Part shown: positions 35,616-47,461 of the stretch, piece by piece
Position numbering within the stretch: position 1 is the first letter of the stretch
Layout: each line of letters begins with the position of its first letter
From: Gigaspora rosea
Taxonomy: Eukaryota; Glomeromycota; Glomeromycetes; Diversisporales; Gigasporaceae
Length of the DNA: 64,000 nucleotides
Direction: 5' to 3'
NCBI GenBank assembly: GCA_003550325.1
Contig: QKWP01000111.1
Location: 53,309 to 117,308, forward strand
Position numbers and translations under genes: made by a program
Notes under the pieces: generated by a model
Told to the model about the DNA's origin: nothing
Databases searched by the model: none
The model's input: the letters and a program-made list of their open reading frames with translations, nothing else

Positions 35616-35943
35616 ATAAGAATGAACCTCGCTCATACCGGCAGGAACACGTTACCGATTCTCTTTTCAGCTATGAGAAGATTCGACGGTTTTCCCTCTA
35701 TATGAAGGCATCATAGGTGTCCATTTCGTTTGCTGTTGTGATGAATGCATGTCGCTATGGTGGAAAATGCGATTATGTATATTAGAGCCAATAAGGTAGC
35801 AAGCCCTTATCCCATATGTTCTTCAGATTTGTAAATAAAGTCATTCAGTTTTGTTGTATAAAGTCAGCTGATCGAGCAATAATAATAAAATTTATAAAGG
35901 ATATTGCGATAGACAAGGAATGTTTATTCACAAATATTATTAT

Positions 35944-36135
35944 GTGCCGCGGCAGAAGTTGGAAATTTTAATTATTTTAATATATATTTTCTAAAATTTT
36001 GGGTGCATTTTCTTAGCTTTTTTTTAACGGTTAGGTTAGGGTTTAGTGTTAGTTTTGATATTAAAAGAGTATAAGTGGATTTTGGTAGGATTAATAATTT
36101 TAAATCGAGGTCCTTAATTTCCAGCTTCAGCGACT
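35944..36135. mobile_element. MITE (CGGCAGAAGTTGGAAATT), copy 2
   Basis: Diverged relative of 25635-25862: left GCGGCAGAAGTTGGAAATT, right AATTTCCAGCTTCAGC, centre GGTTAGGTTAGGGTTTAG, and shared ATTAAAAGAGTATAA.TGGAT. It lies alone in non-coding DNA. Confidence 0.65.
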
Positions 36136-36775
36136 TAAAAATTACACGATTTGATCATGACAAATTCGAGTTATTCAAGCAACAAATTGACGAGTCTATC
36201 ACTAGTAACCTAAGCATGCTTCAAGATATCTAAATCTACTTAAATATTCTAGAGTTTAGAGATTTACCAACTTTAATTAAGCAACAATAATAAATTTTTT
36301 AAAGTTTATCAAGGAATATTGCAGCGATCTTTAATAGAGTGTGAGTTCCAATTTTGGTTACTTTTAATATTTTGTCAATACAATTGTTTACAAGATTTAG
36401 ACATAAATAGCGTCGATAGGCTGCTACTTATTTGGAACAAAAGAAACGAATTCCTCCATTTTGTCCATTATAAATGTTGTTTCAAGTAGTTGCAATATAT
36501 GAGAAGTTGCCAGTATGCTAATTTTTTTAAAAAATTTTTAAGAAAACAACGCCCTACATCTCTAATAAACTTGCTATACAATTTTTATTTTGTTTTTTTT
36601 TTTAAAAAAATTGGTTTAAATTGTATAAATAATGTAAAATTTAATTGACACAAACATCCTAATACAGTATAAAAGACCTCTAAAATAAATGTATGTTGTG
36701 CGATGTAATAAATCGCCCTAATAAATTTGATACATCTATATCAAATATGCAACATACCTTTCTTGCGTCGTCAAA

Positions 36776-39401
36776 ATGTCAAATTACAATAACCTATTTG
36801 TAAAGCAACCTGAAAAAATCGAATGTTCATTAGATATTACACCAATAGCCAACAATAATGCCCAATTGTATTTAAAAGATGATAATTTACAGGATTTTTC
36901 ACATGATTTTCTAAACGAAATTGTTAATGAAATGTGTAATCTGTATAATGAAGAAAGTATGAAAGGCAATCCAGAACGTTCAATTCTTGATACATTAGAA
37001 CAATTTCTAATAAAGAAAAAGCAAATCCAGAAAACATTATTAATTTTTGCTTAGATAATCAAACTAACTCTATAGTTCAAATCATTCTTGCAAGTTGTTA
37101 TCGTTATGGAAAATGGGTTGAAAAGGATAAACGTAAAGCATTCAATTTTTATCAAAAATCTGCAGAGATGGATAATTCTTATGGAATATTTTTAGTCGGT
37201 GTATGTTATCAATATGGAATTGGAGTTGAAAAGGATAAACGGAAGGCATTCGTTTATTATCAAACATCTGCTGGGATGGGGAACGCTAGTGGAGCAAATA
37301 GTGTTGGATTTTGCTTTCGGAATGAAATTGGAGTTGCAAAGAATGAACAGAAAGCATTCATTTATTATCAAACATCTGCAGAGATGGGTAATTCTAATGG
37401 ATTATGTAATGTTGGATATTGTTTTGAAAAAGGAATTGGAGTTGCAAAGGATGAACATAAGGCATTCATATATTTTCAAAAAGCTGCAGAGATGGGGAGC
37501 GCTACAAGAACTTATAACGTTGGATTTTGTTACNTTATGGAATATTTTTAGTCGGTGTATGTTATCAATATGGAATTGGAGTTGAAAAGGATAAACGGAA
37601 GGCATTCGTTTATTATCAAACATCTGCTGAGATGGGGAACGCTAGTGGAACAAATAGTGTTGGATTTTGCTTTCGGAATGAAATTGGAGTTGTAAAGAAT
37701 GAACAGAAAGCATTCATTTATTATCAAACATCTGCAGAGATGGGTAATTCTAATGGATTATGTAATGTTGGATATTGTTATGAAAAAGGAATTGGAGTTG
37801 CAAAGGATGAACATAAGGCATTCATATATTTTCAAAAAGCTGCAGAGATGGGGAGCGCTACAGGAACTTATAACGTTGGGTTTTGTTACAGAGATGGAAT
37901 TGGTGTTAAAAAGGACGAAAAGAAAGCATTTGAATATTGCAAAAAATCAGCGGAAATGGGGTATGCTGATGGAATGTATAATGTTGGTGAATTTTACCGA
38001 AAAGGAATTGTTGTTGAAAAGAATATTGATATTGCTTTTGAATGGTATTTAAAATCAGCCATTACTGAACAATATACATCTACGGAAAAAAGAGAATATT
38101 TTCATTGGATACCATATGATAAATTTGAAAATATTGAAGAGATAGGCAAAGGAGCGTTCTCTACCGTTTTTAGAACAAAATATCTTAACCGATATGGGTC
38201 ATATGAAAATGTAGCAATTAAGATCGTAAAGGATTCTAATAAAAATAAAGAGTCATTTTTAAAAGAGGTATTTTTTTAAACAATTTTATTATTTATTTTT
38301 AGTTTCGAATATTTCAAATTAATTTAATTTATCTTTTTTTTTAGTTAAAAGCTTGTCATAGTTTATCACAATATTTGGGAATATCTAGAGATGAAAAAAC
38401 AAAAGACTATATATTAGTACTTAGTTATGCAAAGTATGGGTCGTCAAGTAAAAACCTTACTAATATATTTAAATTTGAATGGAAAGTTAAATTAAAGATA
38501 CTCCATGATATTGTGTTTAATCTTTATCGTATACATTCTAAGGGATATTTACATCGAGATTTGCATCCAGGAAATATCTTGCTAAAAGAAAATTATGATG
38601 CATATATTACTGATCTAGGCTTATCAAAACCACTCGATGAAAAGAACAGGAGGAACGTATTCATGGAGTTTTACCTTATATTGCACCAGAACTCTTTCAA
38701 AAAAAGCCATACACAAAAGCATCAGATATTTATTCGTTTGGGATTATTATTGTCGAGATGACAACTGGACAAAGGTCCTTTAATGATTATAAATTTGATA
38801 TTGATCTAGCTATTATGATTTGTAATTTTGGATTACGACCAAAATTTGCACCTGGTACTCCTGATTGTTATGTTGAGTTGGCAAATCAATGCATGAGTTC
38901 TGATCCAGATAAACGACCTAATGTTAGAGAAATAATTAACAGACTAAATCAATGGTTGTTTATTATCGAGGGTGATATCGAAAATGAGTACGATATCGAT
39001 ATCGAAAATAAGAGTGATATCGAAAATAAGAGTGATATCGATATCGAAAATGTGAGTGATATCGATATCGAAAATATGAGTGATCAAAGCAGAAATTACT
39101 TGCATACTTTAAAAAATGGCTATAGAACTTTTGTGTCTCTATATAAAAAATTTTTCAAACCCATCAGTATCAATATCGAAATGTGAGTGATATTAAAAAT
39201 GTTAGCGATATCGATAAAAGTAGAATTAAAAAACAATTCATAGAAAATGATGAGATCAATAAAAATTTACCTATGATTACTGAAAAATTAAACAATATAT
39301 ATACAAGTAAATCATATTTTATATCAGAATTCGGTGCGAAGTTATCAAAAATATATACTACTAAATCTGTTGATATTATAAAAGTTCCGAATGATTATTA
39401 G
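36776..39401 (+). pseudogene. Sel1-repeat / protein kinase gene, second copy
   Basis: Start ATG 36776 (MSNYNNLFVK). Exon 1 ends at 38267 and exon 2 starts at 38345, as in the paralogue. Sel1 repeats then a kinase: GKGAFSTV, VAIKIV, HRDLHPGN, ITDLGLSKP, IAPEL. Two one-base losses relative to the paralogue, near 37020-37030 (after IKKK) and near 38645 (after LDEK), break the frame. An N at 37534 joins a repeated stretch of Sel1 units. The tail has an expanded (S)DIDIEN run from GATATCGATATCGAAAAT repeats (38980-39090) and a TGA at 39184. Either a pseudogene or a real gene with assembly errors. Confidence 0.88.
37180..37887. repeat. ~353-bp segment present twice across a single N
   Basis: 37180-37533 and 37535-37887 are almost the same sequence (both start TTATGGAATATTTTTAGTCG and end CTTATAACGTTGG), separated only by N at 37534. 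The paralogue has no such doubled block at that point. Probably two contig ends that overlap but were joined without merging. Confidence 0.8.
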
Positions 39402-41194
39402 TGGATAAACGATAAATTTAAACCTTATTATGTGGGTTTATTTATTAAAAAATTAAGCTTTAATAAAAAAAAACAAGCGCCATGAATCGTATTGAATTTA
39501 TGTACGTATGTTAGCGACTCCGGTCACTGTTTTAATAGTAATATTCAAAACTTTCTTTATATTAAGTCTCTCTATGGCAAACTCTGGATATATCAGTCTA
39601 AAGAGAGACATAGTTTTAGAAAAAATATAATGATTTTACACAATGCACTTTTTCATTCATTGCCAGTTTACAGTATATTAAGATTCAAAAATAAAATAGA
39701 ATTTACATAGTTTACGATAATTAAGCGATATTTGTTCATAACAGCAATAGTTTTTTTTTTTTTTACTTTTGTCAATTTTCTTTTATCCATTATACAGAAG
39801 CTACTTGAACTGGATTTGTGTTATATCAATTTTATATTTTTATTATAACAATGATCGATAACTAAGTGATTTCCTATTAATATTTTGTGAGCTTTTTATA
39901 GTTGCAATTAGTTTACAGTATGTGAGTGAGCGCGTTACTGTATAATTATGTATTATATATTTATGAAGTCTATATCAGATATCCATATTGGTTTAGATAG
40001 CCAAATCATCAAATTCGTCTGTTTTTTTTAGCTATTACAGTTGATTCATAAATTTTGGGACGCGAACGTTGATTAAAAGTTAGCCAAATGATTTTCAACT
40101 GAAGTAGTTAAGTTATTGGACGATAAATAAAAGATATATATTTTAGATTACTTGTTCTATAAACAGATAATTTATCGTTTGATTCATTCATCATTATTAA
40201 GTTTGAGTGCATACTCAAAATGTGTTTTGCTTGTACGTAAATTTATGATAAAGACTGTGAAATGCCTTGAAAGCATAAAACTTTTGTATTCAACCGAGAT
40301 ATACTTATTTAGTCTTACGACACTTGATCTCAAATTAGGTATTGATATCAATTTATCGTTATACAGTATGCCGAAATCGCAAACTTAATCGAATTGGCTG
40401 AAAAGCCTTTTAGCCAGTTCTTTGTCAAGTTTCTCAGAATTTATAAAAATTGATAAAATTTTCATTTAAACTTAATAAAAAAATAATTATTTTGTTATTT
40501 GGATGACTATTATTTGAAAATGCTTCATTATTCAAAATTTCAAATATTTTTTTACTTCAGAGGGTCTAAAATCCTAATAATCTATAATTCCACTAATAGA
40601 ATTTTAGCTAAGTAATATCTATTACGAAAGTTACATACTTATATCCCATAATTGAATATGAAAATGTTACTTTACAAAATATTTTTTTAAAAACACATTT
40701 GCAATAATTCCAATAAGATGATATATAAAATGTCATAAAGACCTGAATACATTTTTTATAGTAGGAATATTTCTAAGTTTTATTGGTGGTGAAATTCATC
40801 TCAAAACAAACATTTTCAATTCACTATTTTCTAACAATTTAAACCCTAAGAAAACAACCATGAAAATAGACAATTCAATAATTTTTAACTGCTCATATAC
40901 AAAATTTTATGAAATTCCATTCAAAATATTCAAAGATTCTTTACGGAAATATCCAAGATTTTTTCTAAATGTGATGTAGTGAGAACAGCATCAAAATCGG
41001 ATTTTGTAGCAAGTGCCTAGAAATGAAATATTTTGTCAATGTCATTCATAAACATAAGACATTCATAAAATCAAAATATCTGATATCTAGCTATGAAAAA
41101 AAATTGCGTTTTTTATAACACACTAAGCAATTGTTTAATAAAATTTATTGCAAATACTAGGATATTGATAATAATGAAAAAATTATGGTGTCAT

Positions 41195-42945
41195 ACCTTT
41201 GCCATTCTAACAGCAGTTTTGATTTCTCTACAATTCAATTGTCGCTGTTTTAATTTATCAATATCGACTTGACTTTATCTTTGCCATCTGCACGATCTAA
41301 GAAAGTACGCCAGACTTGGACACGTGCTAACATCAAGGTAATCATATTTTAAGATTATACTAATACTCTGAATAAAAAAATAGTGCATTAATACTGTATA
41401 TATAAAAATTGAAATAATCTAATTAAATTGACAAAATGAAGGGCAGCCACAGAATGAAAAGCCTTATCGAAACTTTCAACTATATAAATTGGATAAAAAC
41501 CATTGTTATTAAATGACCAGAAATTTTCAATTAACAAAAATAATTACAATAAATCATATATACCACGATTTGTTGTAAGAAAGAGAATTCCTTGATGATA
41601 TTCTAATAATCTTAGGAATATTCCCACCAAAGCATTACGGTTTACATCATTTTTACTTCTTTTGTTCCAAGAAAATGTCAACTACATAATATATATATTT
41701 TTTAAATTTTACAGTTTGGCATTAACAAAAGAATAATACAATACAGACCTTCGTCAATGAGAATTACAGCATTCCAAATGCTTGCAACTTCAAGAATTTC
41801 ACACAATTTATCTTCTAATTCTTTAGGTGTTACACCTAATTCACCAACACTGACAGCATATAAGGGACGATGCAAATATTCAGTAATAGCTTCAGCAGTT
41901 AATGTTGTACCGACAAAATTAATTAATTAAGTAAATTTATTAAATTTATTCATTGAATTAGGCTTTCAATACTCAATAAAGTTTTAATAATCATATAAAA
42001 AGTTTTAGTAGTAAAAATACCTCCATGAGGCCCGTGCAATAAAAAAATGTTACCACTAATTAAATCTAATCCTCCAGAAAGTTCAGATTTTACTAAACTT
42101 ATAATAATTTCTTTTTTATTGGTATCCATTATAAATTATCAAATGCATCATCATCAAATTTAATTTCTTTACAAAAAAAAAAATAAAGAGAGTTTAGATT
42201 AGTGGTTAAATAGATATTTAAAAGAAACTTACCATCCACTTGATCAACATAAACTTGACCCCATTTTTTAGCCATAAAGCTGAAACCAAAAAATGTAGGA
42301 GAGCACACATAAAGATCCACCTCTTTAACTTTTTTTTTGAAGAGTCACCCTTATTAGATGGTTTAGGTAAAGTATTATTATAATAATAACTATAAGTTGC
42401 AGGATTATAATTTGCTAAGCCCATATCATAATTTGGATAACTTAAACCAAAAATTGAAGCATCAATCATTATACGTCCATCACCCTTATAATAAGTAGGA
42501 CCAAACCAAGGTTGACGAAAAAATTTTCCATAATATCGTAAATAATGAGGACAAATAGCAAGCATTTCAAATTTTTTACACATTTTAATACCACGTTTTA
42601 ATAATTCATCACGTATTTCACATTCTTTTTGTAAAGGAACAACTGGAAGTTTATCAATATTTAATACACCGACAAAATGATCAATATGCCAATTCTTTGT
42701 TACATTCACAAATTCATAACCATCTAATAAAAAATTTTGCATATAATTAATACGGCATATATAGATAGCATTATCATACATTAATAAAAAAAATAATTTT
42801 CTTGAAACAATAATTTCACCAGTAATGATAAACAATTGAGTGCTTCCATAAGATTTATATTCACATCTTTTAACTCGAGCACCACAAACTTTTCTGTGTA
42901 ATTGTACATAAATTTCGGTCTCTGAGTAATAAAGGAACTGTAAAA
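41195..42945 (-). pseudogene. AAA ATPase with DUF7025-like front, decayed
   Basis: Minus strand. The 42940-42218 region has the N-terminal domain: FLLDGYEFVNVTKNWHIDHF, VGVLNIDKLPVVPL, YYKGDGRIMIDASIFGLSY, then TFFGFSFMAKKWGQVYVDQ. Smaller exons follow: SGGLDLISGNIFLLHGPHG, VGTTLTAEAITEYLHRP (Walker A with Thr where Lys is expected), ILEVASIWNAVILIDE (Walker B), NDVNRNALVGIFLRLLEYHQ, FLTTNR, SFDKAFHS and LKQRQLNCREIKTAVRMAK. The AG acceptor before VGTT is missing and a frameshift follows DIFLEQK. AAA proteins of this type remodel proteins using ATP; this copy looks inactive. Confidence 0.8.
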
Positions 42946-43293
42946 TAGTTTAGTATAATAAAATCTTATCTAAAACAAAATATAGTATTAACAAATCTAT
43001 CACTATAAATATTAAATGCATACCATTTGGAAATAGATACCATAATGTTTATACGAAATTTCACTCTAAGAAAATACGTAGAAAAATTAATTAACTGTTA
43101 ATTAATTAATTAATCGGTTGATTAGAGTAATTTAATTAGATATGTATTCAATTGAAAGCACAAAATATTTAACCTTATCAGTCATATTATTAATTTGCTT
43201 CCCTATGAGAAAAGTGGTCCGGGTGTTGGTACGGGTTGGCACGGGGGTTGTCTGGATAGGCACGTGTCACGTGGCACGTAAAGAACCTACGTA

Positions 43294-43793
43294 GCTCACC
43301 AGACGATCTACGGACAGTTCTTAGGGACAGTTCACTGACTAGAATTAGGATTAGGGTTAGGGTTAGGGTAGATGGATTTAGTTAACGTCAGTCAGCATGC
43401 ACTGTCCGCAAGAACTGTCCATAGACTCGACGGTAGCTCACCCACAAAATATTTTCCGGTCATGTGACTTTTTGTGGTGCAAACCAATTGAATTTTAGGA
43501 TGTAAAAATCGCGCTTTTTATGATTTTTCATAAAAAATCACTAATAACTCTGAAGTTTGTCTATGAAATCGTCTACTGCGCATTAACAAAAAAATTCCTT
43601 GCAAAATTTTATATTAGTAGCGCTCTACCAAGCGTCTAACCCAAACCCTAACCACTTGATTTATTACTTTAATTCTTGCGCTTTTATTCGATTGTTTTGA
43701 TTGGTTTGATTTTCACGTTACACCTGATCCCAAAATTTGATTGGTTTGTGCCACAAAAATGTCACATGACCGGAAAATTTTTTGTGGGTGAGC
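43294..43793. mobile_element. TA-flanked MITE (GCTCACCCACAAAA), with another MITE in its left end
   Basis: TA at 43292-43293 and 43794-43795; ends GCTCACC(...)CACAAAA and TTTTGTGGGTGAGC. The inverted arms include TTTTCCGGTCATGTGAC and GTCACATGACCGGAAAA. The interior has AAAAAAATTCCTTGCAAAAT and AACCCAAACCCTAACC. The left arm is interrupted after GCTCACC by a 133-bp element. A second copy lies at 52203-52560. Confidence 0.85.
43301..43433. mobile_element. 133-bp MITE with 9-bp duplication TAGCTCACC (Mutator-like)
   Basis: TAGCTCACC at 43292-43300 and 43434-43442. Ends AGACGATCTACGGACAG and CTGTCCATAGACTCGACG; the inner TTCTTAGGGACAGTTCA matches the 33437-33555 element. TTAGGGTTAGGGTTAGGG lies in the middle. 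The host TIR is restored when it is removed. Confidence 0.8.
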
Positions 43794-43917
43794 TACTATA
43801 TAAATTCATGCATTTCTGTATTTCAAGACGCGTATGAAAGTCGCGTAATATAGTTGTATAAAAAGCAAGTAGCTTGTATTTTACACTTCTTTTGTTTTAA
43901 GCGTTATCAATAATAAA

Positions 43918-46027
43918 ATGGCTAAAAGTTTACTTGATATCATCAACAAATGGAATACCGATAAATTATTCGACTTTTTGAGAAGTCAAGAATTAAATCT
44001 CGATGAAGAAGATTTTTTACTTCTAAGGAATCAAAAAATTTCAGGTTCGAGTTTTCCTTTACTAAGTAAAAATGATCTTCTTCAATGTCAGCTAAAAGTT
44101 GGCCCTGCTGTAGTGCTTTCAAATTTGATAACGGAGATTAATTCTAGTATGTATACATTCAATGTACTATTAGTTTGTTATACAAATTTTTTTTTTAAAA
44201 AAAAAACCCAGAAGCTTCAGGAGCCCGGGAACGTCATGTGATGCTCTTTATTAATTATACAATGTTTTTAATTACCTCTTTGTAGAAAAGCTTCTAAATA
44301 AAAAAATAATTCCCGTAATTCAAGATATAGAAAACTTTAGATGGATGTACTCTAAATATTTTTACATTATTCCTTTTGAAGAGTGGTCATTCGATCATTT
44401 TGAAGAATGGGTTTTGCAAAATTATACTGTACTGAAAAAAGAAGTTTATTATCGATGTTTTTTTAAAATTATTCAAAAAATCAAAGAAGACCCTAGAACT
44501 TTAAAAGAGGTAAAAGAAATAATGACAAAAAATTTGGATAAAAAGGTAAGAATATATTTTTTTCTTAGCAAACCACACCTATTAAGATGAAGATGAATTA
44601 CTGGATATCTATGTTTGCTATTGATGGGGCTTACTTATATCAGGCTACCCTTTTCTGGGTATAGGTATGTTTCATCTATCCCAGCGAAGGTGAGGATCGG
44701 TCCTTATCATATGGGCGTCAATAGAAACCAGACAAATCATTTTTAGTAATTTTTTTTTTAAACTTTAGATTAAAATATCTTAACAACTATTAAACCAATC
44801 TTGATAAAAATTTTTTTACTTTAATTCTATAACTATATAGAATTAAAATAAAAAAATTTTTTATCAAGATTGGTTTAATAATTGCTAAGATAATTTAATA
44901 ATTGCTAAGATAATTTAATAATTGCTAAGATAATTTAATCTAAAGTTTAAAAAAATTTACTTAGAAACAATTTGCCTGAATTCTATTGACACCCACATAT
45001 GAGTAGAGAATCCTGTGTATGTTTGCTTTTCGGACTGTCATAGCATTTGGGTTAGGATGAGGCTACTCCTTGTTAAAGACTATTTTCTCAGATTTTAACA
45101 AGGGGAGCTACGTCCTCAAAAGTTAGCCGAATTGATGCATATTTTATTGGCCACGTCCCAGTAGTATGTATTCGATCATCCTTACCTTTTTTAGATAGCC
45201 AGAACAAGAAAAACTGAAATAGACAGAACTTAATATAGCTAGCTATTATTTTTTGATCAATTTCTAAATTATTTTTTCTCAAATAGTTAGGTATTGTAGA
45301 TGATAACTCCATTGATAACTCAGTTGATAAATATCTCACGTATAAATCAATGTTGAAGGGCAACATCTTGCCGTTTGTTGACTTAATTTTAAGTTATCAT
45401 AAATCCAAAGCTTTTAGGGAGTTTAAAGATTATAATGAAGCCGCATTTCAGACGGCAATTAAATTGCTACTTCCAACCAAAAATCGCAAACCTGAAGTTC
45501 GACTTGTGGTCGATGGGTCAAAAAATTCAGGCGCAGGTCGCTTTGGATTTATTGACATTTTTGTTAATGGAGTGGATGAAGATGGAATAAAGTCAAGTGC
45601 AATATTGGAGTTAAAATGCATTTCTTTAGTAGGCCTTTTGAGTGGAGAAAAAGCAAAATGGGCTGAAAATGCAGACTACAAATCATTAAAGGCCTTAGAT
45701 AATAAAATCAAAGAAGAAACTGAAGACGAATTATTAAATAGAAAATATTTCTATTGGTGTAAGGAAAAAAAGAAATATGAGCAAGTATTAGTGAGAGAGT
45801 TAATTAAAAATAGAATGGAACAACTTAGTAGGTATATGAAAACGGTGTAGAAGGGTAGTGTTAATAAGTATGATGAATCAGGAATTTATGATGACAAAAT
45901 TCAAGTAATGAAGGGGGAAGGGTATTTGGGAGGAGTACTTGTGGTTTCACTTGGTTCTAAACGTGTTTTAACTAGATTAGTAAAGTTTAAAAAAACAAAT
46001 CTAAATTTTTCTATAAGTCAAGATTAA
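43918..46027 (+). pseudogene. SAM-like / PD-(D/E)XK-like protein, with in-frame TAG
   Basis: Exon 1 (43918-44146, MAKSLLDIINKWNTDKLFDF) has a SAM-like helical domain ending VGPAVVLSNLITEIN. Exon 2 (44286-44545) reads IPVIQDIENFRWMYSKYFY, FEEWVLQNYTVL. Exon 3 (from 45287) has FREFKDYNEAAFQTAIKLL, RKPEVRLVVDGSKNSGAGR, FGFIDIFVNG and SAILELKCISLVGLL: the acidic residue in FIDIF and the ELK motif fit the PD-(D/E)XK nuclease fold. TAG at 45848-45850 interrupts a frame that otherwise runs on (GSVNKYDESGIYDDKIQV) to TAA 46025-46027. All splice phases agree. Intron 2 is 741 bp and holds a foldback repeat. A widespread lineage family by recall; function unknown. Confidence 0.85.
44690..45003. mobile_element. 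Foldback repeat in intron 2 of the SAM/PD-(D/E)XK gene
   Basis: ATGGGCGTCAATAGAA at the left pairs with TTCTATTGACACCCACAT at the right; further inside AAACTTTAGATTAAA and TTTTATCAAGATTGGTTTAA pair with their inverses. A 20-bp unit (TAATTGCTAAGATAATTTAA) is tandemly repeated three times at 44878-44938. Target duplication not resolved. Confidence 0.7.
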
Positions 46028-46640
46028 TTTTTTACTGCATCATATTTTCATATGATTTGTAGAATCTTTGATATGGTTAACTTGAAATTTGTAAAAACAT
46101 TGTTATTCTAATATTATCAATAAAGCTAGCCCTGGTGGCTGTAAATTTATTTTATTGTATTATTATCAATAAGGTAGCTGCGCGAAACTGTCACGTGAAA
46201 CCAGGAACGTAAATTATTAATTACTATATAATTAAGATACTTTTTGATTTGATGATTTTTAAAACTAAATGATAATGATTTATGATAAGAAATTGGTTAT
46301 GCAACGTTCTTTAGGAGTAAATGATTGGCTGTCATGTGGCACGTAGCGGCACGTTGCAGCCAATCATTTAATACGACAGAACAAATTTTTTGGTAGTTAT
46401 AAACGCATGATCTAATGTTGTTGTGCAATTTATGAATATGCTTTACAAGTTGTGGTTGGCTGAGTATGTGAGTTTGTTGTGCTTGCAAAATAACACACAG
46501 AAAATAACAAATCATAAAGAGTTTGTACGATAAATATAAGTATGGCCATACAATCATATCGATAGATAGATCATTTGGAATTCATACTGCATTGGGGATT
46601 CATTCGGTTTTGCAGTAACCATCATTAAGACAGTTACGCC

Positions 46641-47461
46641 TAGGGATGGGTTCGGTCAGCTAATAGTCGACTAACCGATCAGCTATAGCCGTAGTCGATG
46701 TAGTTGACTATAACAGCTTAGCTGACCGGTTAGCCGATACCAAATTTTTAATTTCCTGGCTGATAAATCATAATTATTGTTTAATTCAGCATGAAGTGTA
46801 CAAATTATATAGAATTATTGAAAGAAATACCCTAGCAACTTCCATCTTCCTCAGGATCGCTGTCACTTTTTCACTGTCACGTGACTATGCCCAAAAAACT
46901 TCAAGATCGTTTAAGTTAGTGCTAGGGTTCCTATAGGGCTTGATGCTAGCAAAACATTAGTAGAATTGATCAAGGAATTTTTTTTGTTAGAGCGCGAAAG
47001 GTAATTTCTTACCAAATTTGAAAAAGTGAACGTTTTGTTTTGATCTTCCGCTGGTGTTATGTTACACCCGATCTCGTTATTTATTGGCTAAAAATCACGT
47101 GATGGTGAAATTTTGACGGTCAAAATTTGCCCACACTCATCTCCAATAGGCCAAATGATCTACTGTTCAAATTTGACCAGAATTGGATTGTTTTGAAATG
47201 TAGATCGGATCTTCAATATTTTGATTATTTTGATTGGCTGTTTACAGCATGTGACCTGAACTTTTTTCTTGCCATGGCTAGGGTACTTTAATATGTATAG
47301 CTGTATAACATAAAAATATAATTATTTGGCACTTGTTTATATGTTTGATTGAAAAATTGATTAAGAAATTGATCAAGTAATTTATCGGCTATAGCCAGCT
47401 AGTAGTCGATAGTCGATGATAGCTGACTAATAGCTGACCTAGCTGACCGAACCCATCTCTA
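46641..47461. mobile_element. 821-bp hAT-type MITE with perfect 8-bp duplication GTTACGCC
   Basis: GTTACGCC at 46633-46640 and 47462-47469; ends TAGGGATGGGTTCGGTCAGC and its inverse ending CCCATCTCTA. Subterminal GTCGACTA/TAGCTGAC motifs crowd both ends. The middle includes GTTACACCCGATC and CACGTGA sequence also seen in other MITEs here. No transposase frame. Confidence 0.95.

Larger units (their letters stand above)
36680..41120 (+). repeat. Arm 2 of the segmental duplication (partner 815-5605)
   Basis: Carries the second Sel1-kinase gene, about 100 bp of shared upstream sequence (AATAAATTTGATAC.TCTATATCA) and about 1.7 kb of shared downstream DNA ending at CTATGAAAAAAAATTGCG. It lacks the MITE and the 55-bp duplication of arm 1. 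Lies inside the 21825-57510 block. Confidence 0.9.

Noticed and set aside
35066-35716. Several overlapping frames of 60-180 codons on both strands
   Set aside because: They arise from the stop-poor minisatellite unit; no frame is favoured and unit lengths break each one.
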